The notes below the pieces were generated by a model, which did no database searches, was not told the origin of the DNA, and saw only the letters and a program-made list of their open reading frames with translations. A program made the position numbers and the translations under genes. Source: a virus. From it: a DNA stretch of 36,874 bases. Below, one piece after another: positions 31,301 through 36,874 of the stretch; position 1 is the first letter of the stretch, and each line of letters opens with the position of its first letter. The stretch covers positions 1 to 36,874 of the IMG/VR virus record IMGVR_UViG_3300028392_000153, one strand, 5' to 3'.

Positions 31301-33116
31301 AGAAACTCGACCACCAGTATTTACTGATGCGCTTAAAGATGGTTTAGCTACAAGTGAATTTACTCGCAACGTACGAGGAATTACTAAAGATTTTGTGACT
31401 TCACTTGCTACAAAACCTACTTCATTTCTTGCTAACAATCCATACTTTGTTGCCAAGTATGAACAAGAGCTTCAGTCACAAGTATGGCTAGCCAATGCTA
31501 ACAATCGTACTTTAACTTTAGCTGATAAAGCACGCTTCGAGGGTAATGCACGTGCATATGCACTCCAACAATACCGCGAAAAGATTAACTCTTTTCACCG
31601 TGATATGAATTATAATGGTATTGTTAACTATCTAATGGCGTTTTTTCCTGCTATCATTGAACAGTTCCGTGCATATGGGCGTATCACTATGGAGAACCCA
31701 GAGTTCATCATGAAAAAGCTTAAGATAGCAGCTTTGCCTGAGCAGGTTTCTAGTGTACAAGAAGATGCATTTGGTAATAAAACTATCAGTGTAGGTTTAC
31801 CAATGCTTGGGCTTGATGCACGTCTGCCACTCCAATGGTTTAATCCAGATAACCCAACAGGTGGTAACATGGTATCACTTGGACCTATAGGTTCAGTGTT
31901 GTTCAATGAGTTTGCAAAACAAACTGGTATTGAGAATGCAGCAACACAAATGTTGCTACCATTTGGTGTTCAATCTAATAGTGCAAATGCTTTAACATTC
32001 AATACAGCTCGTAGGGCTGGTCAATTGTTTGCTGCTCAATTTAAAATTGCTGGACCAAACCAATTTAATAAAGATGTAGATATGTTTAATAAACAACTAC
32101 GTGTAGATTATACTGCAGAAAATGGTATTCAACCAAGTGCTAAGTATTTTTCAAATACTATTACACCAAATGCACAAAGAATGGCTTTTCAATTAGCAGT
32201 TTTGCGTTTTGCTTCATCATTGACTCTGCCTTTGCAACCTCGTTATACAACCGCAATATCTGCTTATGCAGATTTATTGAATAAGTATAATACTAAATTT
32301 GGAGACCAGGGAGAAGAAAAGTTTATTCAAGATTATCCTGAGTATTTTCTTCTTGCTGACAGACTATCTGACAATACATCTGGTGTGCACAGTGATGCTA
32401 CATCAGTTGAACTTGTAACAAAAAATGAAAATGTAGTTCAACAAATTGCAGCAGCAGTAGGAGAAAAAAATATTGCTGTACTCGGTGCTATATTTAATGA
32501 TGATAACTATGCATTCTCAAGCGCAGCACAGGCTTATTTGCAAACCAAGACAATTCCTGGAACTAATAAAAAGTATAAAGATGTATCAGATGCTTTTCAA
32601 TCTAGCCGTTCATCTATCGTATCTAAGGGTTGGGATGATTTCTTTGCCGTCGAAACAGTAGTAACTGAATCACTTAAGAAAGCTGGTATCAATCCGCTTG
32701 ATAAGTACGGTGCTACACTTATTTCACAATGGAAAGACAAGTATGTTGCTGCACAGAAGACTGCTAACCAGATGTGGTACAATGAATATGTGGCACAATC
32801 ATTCGGTGGTCCAGCTAGCCGTCAGGCAGCTACAGTCCGCGCCCTTACTATTGCTATCAATAATGACAATATGTGGAAAGATTTATCAAAGAATTCACGT
32901 TGGCATATAACTAGCGACTATCTTAACTATCGTTATGAAGTCAAAGCACAGCTTGATGCTATGGGAACAACCATTGATTCTAAACGTGCTGCATGGTTAC
33001 AAGAACAAGTGCGCTCAAAAGTAGCACAATTTAAATTACAGGATACAAACTTTGCAAAATTCTATGATAGATATTTTGCTAAAGATAAGTTCGATTATGT
33101 TTATGAGGGAGAATAA
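28314..33116 (+). CDS. Giant internal virion (DNA-ejection) protein
   Basis: 1600 residues, the largest gene here. GTG start overlaps the upstream stop; ATG 28332 (MARANKIFGP) is an alternative. N-terminal segments about 70-165 are Gly/Ala zipper-rich and membrane-active (GVIGFRVGGPIGAAAGVAAG, MGFLAGLNIALGAVAGGVAG). The rest is mainly helical, with a coiled stretch (DREMLIESLDRELKRAKYDP) and a Trp/Tyr-rich C-terminal region. This resembles large podoviral ejection proteins that line the tail channel and cross the cell envelope. No lysozyme or transglycosylase motif is visible. Fills the gene order position between protease and scaffold. Confidence 0.65.
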   Translation: MTQWDAMARANKIFGPLPSLSPNDTSLQKGLKFGANLDMTGSLPTNPGGWNDTVESVRSTVVNIAGANPEIMAGVIGFRVGGPIGAAAGVAAGLTVREIDNQTNGGASKLLQAGARDVRSNYAFVRDVSSKNAGMGFLAGLNIALGAVAGGVAGFAIAGPLGVLPGASLGAAAIGGAERRALASDVGKQISKDLNKSAKYAGTQQGQEKYNFGNDVVHLASHIKGWETLGDNTKGIGAIISGFANFGAEATVGPDMAALKTLGIARTKLITKPITEPIHGFSKVFAGESEISRVAERQAQAIDMVKRTVAGEETAMSPVFDFLQKSDPVTAARRPEFDSEIGQASVHLFAGATREDLGLLYRIGYGDPTALAELADKSTSKFAELTRLEDTMTYFERDGIASFKFDGKTLLASKKFTDNKKLVSAEIDSLRKEVRWLDQALEVDSQFKDRTVSRWAYVEKIRNDFAKVATTRKLAQPITGALETGVGKIYNTFYQKSPLSVPIRFIDRISDDAPKQLINFNDPIVATTRLQSSLRQAEKYGASIPELNLKVANEYSRAVLEVDKMNVIDSYAAEGMRLLGKKYQLPGVIVEEIIQKYNNNHRFAKNEAAIAKETKKGFMNDPQNPAGPVIADPQLITQLANGGFVPDWKFVDKAFKDYKERLGSTSQVPVVRKAIDGVDMAQDGISLLANEINSIWRTGTLLRTGFPINVVRDSYIRGWGDLVLFDMLKNLGHDTVMSLSKAEPSVSRVRKLTGAMVNPDKNMKVITQGIKDREMLIESLDRELKRAKYDPANPPKKIPDNILDAVEARKSTTQELLKLRATEANLVSGIKEPRVGSKKTVVNGVEFEAALEGRFGYIFRQKITMNTDLRRALASTKELAIANEKRMRGNSRSVMPQEEQLHLQEWESILNNEIRFDGLAREILAGKSKKEGVDWLRKKENFNYIDRFTDSVRHAPEVYDRVKAYVDMYVTNPEVAKLILNDKLTILQLKKIYPDIETRPPVFTDALKDGLATSEFTRNVRGITKDFVTSLATKPTSFLANNPYFVAKYEQELQSQVWLANANNRTLTLADKARFEGNARAYALQQYREKINSFHRDMNYNGIVNYLMAFFPAIIEQFRAYGRITMENPEFIMKKLKIAALPEQVSSVQEDAFGNKTISVGLPMLGLDARLPLQWFNPDNPTGGNMVSLGPIGSVLFNEFAKQTGIENAATQMLLPFGVQSNSANALTFNTARRAGQLFAAQFKIAGPNQFNKDVDMFNKQLRVDYTAENGIQPSAKYFSNTITPNAQRMAFQLAVLRFASSLTLPLQPRYTTAISAYADLLNKYNTKFGDQGEEKFIQDYPEYFLLADRLSDNTSGVHSDATSVELVTKNENVVQQIAAAVGEKNIAVLGAIFNDDNYAFSSAAQAYLQTKTIPGTNKKYKDVSDAFQSSRSSIVSKGWDDFFAVETVVTESLKKAGINPLDKYGATLISQWKDKYVAAQKTANQMWYNEYVAQSFGGPASRQAATVRALTIAINNDNMWKDLSKNSRWHITSDYLNYRYEVKAQLDAMGTTIDSKRAAWLQEQVRSKVAQFKLQDTNFAKFYDRYFAKDKFDYVYEGE

Positions 33117-33829
33117 TGACTGAGCGCGTAGGACCTAAGGGTGTACCAGCGTCTCCAACGGGAGCAAGCACAGTTCTTAAGCCAGGTACTGGTACCGATA
33201 AAACATATCAGCAAATGCTTGATGAGATTAAAGCAGGACTTGCAAAACGTGGTGTATCGGGTGCAGATATTATTATAGATGGGATTGTTCCTGGGGCTGG
33301 TACTGGTCTTTATGACCAACTATCCAGCTCAGAAAAAACTTCTCTTGCTAAACTAATGAAGAAGCTAGGCAAGTCAGTTAAGACTCAAACAGATTTAAAA
33401 ACAGTTTTAACTACCGATTACGGAACAATTTATAATACCGTAAAGACATATGCTGACCTATACAAAGGTATCTCAGCAGATGTAATCCCTGGTTTAGATG
33501 CTGCAACTGGTCCAAACAAGACGGTCCTTAAGCAGGACCCATTGGTAATTGATGCAAGCATTCGTGCTATCTATCAGTCAAAACTTAAGCGTGACCCAAG
33601 TGCGACTGAACTAGCCGATACTAGAGTGATTGCTCAGAAGCTTATAGATGCTGGACAGGTACAGAAAACAACTGGTAATACTTCTGAGTATACACCACAG
33701 TTTAGTGCAACACGCCTTGAAGCTGCCGTTAATAAGAAGATTGATACTGGCGACGCTGCAGTACAGACAGATATTCAACAGGCTAATAGCCTTAACTTTG
33801 CAGATACATTAATAAAGTGGGGTAAGTAA
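33116..33829 (+). CDS. Head-module virion protein
   Basis: 237 residues from ATG 33116, overlapping the upstream TAA. Helical: SSSEKTSLAKLMKKLGKSVK, SIRAIYQSKLKRDPSATELA. The 'iyqskLkRdPsatEladtrviAqkLiDaGqv' segment (about 155-180) recurs in form in the next two genes. The N-terminal ~35 residues are disordered-like (GPKGVPASPTGAST). Likely associated with the ejection protein; function unknown. Confidence 0.62.
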   Translation: MTERVGPKGVPASPTGASTVLKPGTGTDKTYQQMLDEIKAGLAKRGVSGADIIIDGIVPGAGTGLYDQLSSSEKTSLAKLMKKLGKSVKTQTDLKTVLTTDYGTIYNTVKTYADLYKGISADVIPGLDAATGPNKTVLKQDPLVIDASIRAIYQSKLKRDPSATELADTRVIAQKLIDAGQVQKTTGNTSEYTPQFSATRLEAAVNKKIDTGDAAVQTDIQQANSLNFADTLIKWGK

Positions 33830-34656
33830 TGGCTGACACAACTACATTCGGCCTATCAGCTTCCCTTATCAAAGCATACCCCGAGCTGCAAGAAGTATAT
33901 GATTTGCTCTATGGTCCCAACAAGGATGAAGCTGAAGCAAAACTTAAGTACTACCAAACAAATTATTATAAGTCAATCTCTTCAACATCTAGTGATAGAA
34001 CGTTACAGAAAGAATCACAACCTGGCATCTATGCTAACAGTTTAGAAAAATACAAACTTGCTCAACGCAAACGCTTAACTACTGCAGGCATCAGCACAAT
34101 AGATGACGCTACATTAGAAGCATCCTACCTTGGTGGTTGGGATGATAACCAACTTGATATTAAAGCACTAGCTACTAAGGGAACAAAGCAACTAGGCGGA
34201 GATGCGCTAGGAACAGCTGATGCTCTTAAGACATTTGCCAATTCATTTGGTATGACATACAGCCCATCACAGTATGACAAATGGTCAATTGATATCTTCA
34301 GTGGTAATACTACAATTGATGAACTAAAGAATAAGGTTAAAACGGATTCAGCATCTGCTTATCCAGCCTATTCTGAGCAGATTCTAAAAGGAACATCATT
34401 AGATTCCTTGGCTTCAGCCTACCGTACATCAATTGCTAACATTCTTGAAGTTGACCCAGACTCAGTAGATTACAATAACCCTTTCCTACGCCGCGCTTTA
34501 CAGAACGTAGGACCAGATGGTAAGGCTATCGTTAAGCCAATCTGGCAGTTCGAAAAGGAACTCCGTAGTTCCAAAGAGTGGGAATACACAAACAATGCAC
34601 GCGATACAATGGACACGCTATCGCTCAAAGTTCTTAGAGATTGGGGACTAGCGTAA
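33829..34656 (+). CDS. Virion protein, related to its neighbour
   Basis: 275 residues. YDLLYGPNKDEAEAKLKYYQ at the start, then a helical module (SPSQYDKWSIDIFSGNTTID, followed by YPAYSEQILKGTSLDSLASA and IANILEVDPDSVDYNNP). This module has the same order of motifs in the following gene (TDDYVQQFIANDVSAKELSD; LNQLQSYYGIGPKDAVAYIL; DPNQQ). Overlaps its neighbours by one base each. Probably an internal virion or scaffold-associated protein; function unknown. Confidence 0.65.
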   Translation: MADTTTFGLSASLIKAYPELQEVYDLLYGPNKDEAEAKLKYYQTNYYKSISSTSSDRTLQKESQPGIYANSLEKYKLAQRKRLTTAGISTIDDATLEASYLGGWDDNQLDIKALATKGTKQLGGDALGTADALKTFANSFGMTYSPSQYDKWSIDIFSGNTTIDELKNKVKTDSASAYPAYSEQILKGTSLDSLASAYRTSIANILEVDPDSVDYNNPFLRRALQNVGPDGKAIVKPIWQFEKELRSSKEWEYTNNARDTMDTLSLKVLRDWGLA

Positions 34657-35846
34657 TGGCAGATATATCACGTGGAACTAATTTTCGTCGCGCAGAAGAA
34701 GCATCTAATGCAGCTTATTATCTTGAACAAGCTGGAGCAGACCAACGCACAATTGACTCACTTAAGTATGCATCTTCTTCTGACATCCAAACAGCTTTAC
34801 AAGCAGCTCAAGCAAAACAAAATGCAGACGCAGCTCTCGCTGCAGACAATGCCGACAAGGCTGCTAAAGCAAAAGCAGCAGCAGAAGAGGCCGCACGCCT
34901 TGCGGCTGCAAAGGGAAATGTTTTAACTCAGAACCAAGGTTCTTCAACAAACGATGCGCTTTTACAGCAGATGATTGCTCAGCAACAGAGAGATGCAGCA
35001 GCAGCTGCACTTGCTAAACAGCAAGCACGTCAGTCAGCTATCGATGTTGTCACTGCTCGCTTCAATGCCTATGGCCTTGGCTCACTAGCTTCTAAGATTA
35101 AAGAACTTGCAGTTGATGGTGCTACAGAAGCAACCATTACACTAGGACTTCAAAGTACTGACGAATACAAGACACGCTTCAAGGCTAATGATGCTCGCCT
35201 CAAAGCAGGACTTCAAGTCCTTCAGCCAGCAGAGTACCTTAACTTAGAAGATGGATACCGTCAGGTACTTCGCAGTTATGGGTTAACACAGTTTTCAACT
35301 GATGACTACGTACAGCAGTTTATTGCTAACGATGTATCAGCAAAGGAACTCTCAGACAGAGTATCAATTGCTACACAACGTGTACAAAACGCAGACCCTG
35401 CTGTATTGAACCAGCTTCAGTCATACTATGGCATTGGTCCTAAAGATGCAGTTGCCTATATCCTTGACCCTAATCAGCAGATTACAAAGATTCAGCGTCA
35501 GGTTGCCGCAGCTGAAGTTGGAGTTGCTGCTGGAAAGCAGGGACTACAATCCAATGTTGGTGTATCTGAGCAGCTTGCTGCACAAGGTATCGACCAGGGC
35601 ATGGCACAGAAGGGTTACGCAACCATTGCTGACTATCTTCCAACAGCTGAAAAACTTAGCCAAATTTATGGACAGGTTGGTCAGTATGACCAGTCAACTG
35701 CAGAGCAAGATGTATTCAATCAACTAGCATCTGCACAACGTACACGTAAAAAACTTACTGATGCAGAAGCAGCTACATTCAATGCTTCTTCTGGCACAAT
35801 CAAGGGTTCTCCGCCACATACATTCTCACAATCTGGCGCGTACTAA
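34656..35846 (+). CDS. Ala/Gln-rich virion protein with coiled coils
   Basis: 396 residues from ATG 34656 (MADISRGTNFRRAEEASNAA), overlapping the upstream TAA; the earlier ATG at 34641 is discounted. Residues ~45-130 are a long Ala/Lys/Gln coiled coil (AAQAKQNADAALAADNADKA, MIAQQQRDAAAAALAKQQAR). The rest carries the module shared with the upstream gene. Could be a core or internal scaffold-like protein; no family recognised. Confidence 0.65.
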   Translation: MADISRGTNFRRAEEASNAAYYLEQAGADQRTIDSLKYASSSDIQTALQAAQAKQNADAALAADNADKAAKAKAAAEEAARLAAAKGNVLTQNQGSSTNDALLQQMIAQQQRDAAAAALAKQQARQSAIDVVTARFNAYGLGSLASKIKELAVDGATEATITLGLQSTDEYKTRFKANDARLKAGLQVLQPAEYLNLEDGYRQVLRSYGLTQFSTDDYVQQFIANDVSAKELSDRVSIATQRVQNADPAVLNQLQSYYGIGPKDAVAYILDPNQQITKIQRQVAAAEVGVAAGKQGLQSNVGVSEQLAAQGIDQGMAQKGYATIADYLPTAEKLSQIYGQVGQYDQSTAEQDVFNQLASAQRTRKKLTDAEAATFNASSGTIKGSPPHTFSQSGAY

Positions 35847-35858
35847 ATAAATAAATTC

Positions 35859-35883
35859 CTGATGGATATACCAGCCCCATCAG
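35859..35883. repeat. Inverted repeat after the coiled-coil gene
   Basis: CTGATGG (35859-35865) pairs with CCATCAG (35877-35883). No T-tract follows, so it is not a clear terminator; it might attenuate or process the message before the highly expressed scaffold and capsid genes. A 29-codon ORF at 35862-35951 overlaps it and is not called. Confidence 0.4.
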
Positions 35884-35972
35884 CGTATAAGACTGGTAGC
35901 AAGAGCCAGACTGATTCCCCGATTGGAACCTGTGGCTTGCGAACTAACTAATAGAGAAGGGTGGGAGTTGCT

Positions 35973-36458
35973 ATGAGCAACCAATACTGGGATGAAGAAG
36001 ACGATGAACTCGATACAGATATCGAAACAACAAGCGGAGATGGAAGCGACCTCTTAAAGAAGTTGCGGAAAGCAAAGCGTAGTGACGAGAAGCGTATCAA
36101 GGAACTCACTGAGCAACTTGAGGGATTATCCAAGGCGCAGCGTGAGCGAACTGTCAAAGAAGTCCTAGAAAAAAAGGGTGTAAATCCTAAAGCAGTACGA
36201 CTAATCCTCAAGGATATCGACGACGTGTCTGAAGAGTCAGTTAATACCTGGCTAGAAGATAACGGAGATTTGTTCGGGATTATGCCTACACAGCAGGATG
36301 CACCACGAGTAGATGGAGCAGACCTTGCGGCGCTACGCCAACAGGATGTTTTAACTCAGGGTGCAATAACACCTGATAGGGCAGAAGATATAAGTATGAG
36401 ACTCGACCAAGCACAAAGCACGGAAGAGATTTATCAGATATTAGGACGCCCGATTTAA
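35973..36458 (+). CDS. Scaffolding protein
   Basis: 161 residues from ATG 35973 (MSNQYWDEEDDELDTDIETT), with AGAAGGGTGGGAG upstream; the ATG at 35961 precedes that ribosome site. Highly acidic N-terminus, then a basic coiled coil (LLKKLRKAKRSDEKRIKELT, EQLEGLSKAQRERTVKEVLE), the normal scaffold layout. It directly precedes the capsid gene. It guides capsid shell assembly and is removed by proteolysis or exit. Confidence 0.78.
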   Translation: MSNQYWDEEDDELDTDIETTSGDGSDLLKKLRKAKRSDEKRIKELTEQLEGLSKAQRERTVKEVLEKKGVNPKAVRLILKDIDDVSEESVNTWLEDNGDLFGIMPTQQDAPRVDGADLAALRQQDVLTQGAITPDRAEDISMRLDQAQSTEEIYQILGRPI

Positions 36459-36497
36459 CCAATCATAGTTTCTAACTACAAAAGGAAAATACCTTAA

Positions 36498-36874
36498 ATG
36501 GCAAATGCATATACAACCACAGGCTCCTCCTCTCTTGGAGGAACAGTTGGTTCTGCAGGTTTAGTCCAGAAGGCATATGACCGACTTCTTGAGTTCGCAC
36601 TCCGTGCAGAACCACTTATTCGTTCAGTAGCCGACAAGACACCTACAAACCAATCAATCCCAGGCTCAACAGTAGTACTACAACGCTACGTTGACCTATC
36701 AGCAGCGACATCAGCATTGTCAGAAGCAACTGACCCAGATGCAGTAGCGCTATCAACACCTACAACTACAACAATTACACTTGCAGAATACGGTAACTCA
36801 GTTCTCGTAACACGCGCACTTGAATTGTTCTCACTTGCAGATGTTGACCCAGCAATCGCTAACATCATTGCATT
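36498..36874 (+). CDS. Major capsid protein, N-terminal part (3' truncated)
   Basis: Starts ATG 36498 after AAAGGAAAAT; the frame stays open to the window end (about 125 residues). It begins MANAYTTTGSSSLGGTVGSA and includes LLEFALRAEPLIRSVADKTP, TVVLQRYVDLSAATSALSEA, and TLAEYGNSVLVTRALELFSL. This is the N-arm and E-loop-like beginning of an HK97-fold capsid protein. A scaffold gene precedes it, and the proteasome-like enzyme upstream may process its N-arm. Confidence 0.85.
   Translation, partial: MANAYTTTGSSSLGGTVGSAGLVQKAYDRLLEFALRAEPLIRSVADKTPTNQSIPGSTVVLQRYVDLSAATSALSEATDPDAVALSTPTTTTITLAEYGNSVLVTRALELFSLADVDPAIANIIA

Noticed and set aside
35862-35951. 29-codon ORF (MDIPAPSAYKTG...)
   Set aside because: Possible but too short, lacks a ribosome site, and overlaps an inverted repeat; not called as a gene.

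Overview
The window is part of a lytic, tailed double-stranded DNA phage genome, or a prophage-free viral contig. The likely host is an actinobacterium. Host clues are a WhiB-type iron-sulphur regulator, a secreted transglycosylase of the actinobacterial aggregation-promoting/RPF-like type, a proteasome-beta-like protease, a leaderless promoter, and lysis-cassette membrane proteins of the kind common in actinobacteriophages. Moderate-to-low GC and very dense coding would suit a freshwater actinobacterial host, but that is inference. No integrase, tRNA, rRNA, CRISPR array or insertion sequence was recognised. An adaptor-like protein, a nozzle-like 719-residue protein and a giant 1600-residue virion protein, with no tape measure or tail sheath, suggest a short-tailed (podovirus-like) particle.

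Layout. (1) 1-8017, plus strand: end of a glycosyltransferase, then tail, fibre and adhesin genes (adaptor-like, repeat-rich fibre, glycine-rich adhesin, nozzle-like protein). (2) 8018-10497, plus: lysis cassette with four small membrane proteins, a secreted Pro/Glu-rich surface protein and a CHAP endolysin, closed by a terminator. (3) 10677-10826: a lone 49-residue gene on the minus strand between hairpins. (4) 10981-16611, plus: replication and recombination module driven by an extended -10 promoter giving an almost leaderless message. It holds a two-ORF Fe-S PD-(D/E)XK nuclease, a zinc protein, a RecA/DnaB-like ATPase, a methyltransferase, a Holliday-junction resolvase, a two-ORF primase, a DUF1599 protein, another nuclease and a sigma-like factor. 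No DNA polymerase is visible. (5) 16613-22137, minus: accessory operons of small, often zinc-binding proteins, WhiB, a secreted transglycosylase, a class II glutamine amidotransferase and a zinc-ribbon amidoligase. (6) 22138-23025: noncoding hub with tandem minus-strand promoters, inverted repeats and an AT-rich tract. (7) 23026-36874, plus: head module with terminase (HTH fused to the large subunit), portal, proteasome-like protease, giant internal virion protein, related accessory proteins, scaffold and the start of the major capsid protein.

How they work together. Regions 4 and 5 converge at 16611/16613, and regions 5 and 7 diverge from the hub at 22.2-23.0 kb, which probably contains the early promoters and perhaps an origin or packaging site. 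The most unusual content is the amidoligase/glutamine amidotransferase pair, both decorated with zinc knuckles, the proteasome-like protease in the capsid-maturation position, and the six near-identical TTGACA/TAnACT-type promoters.
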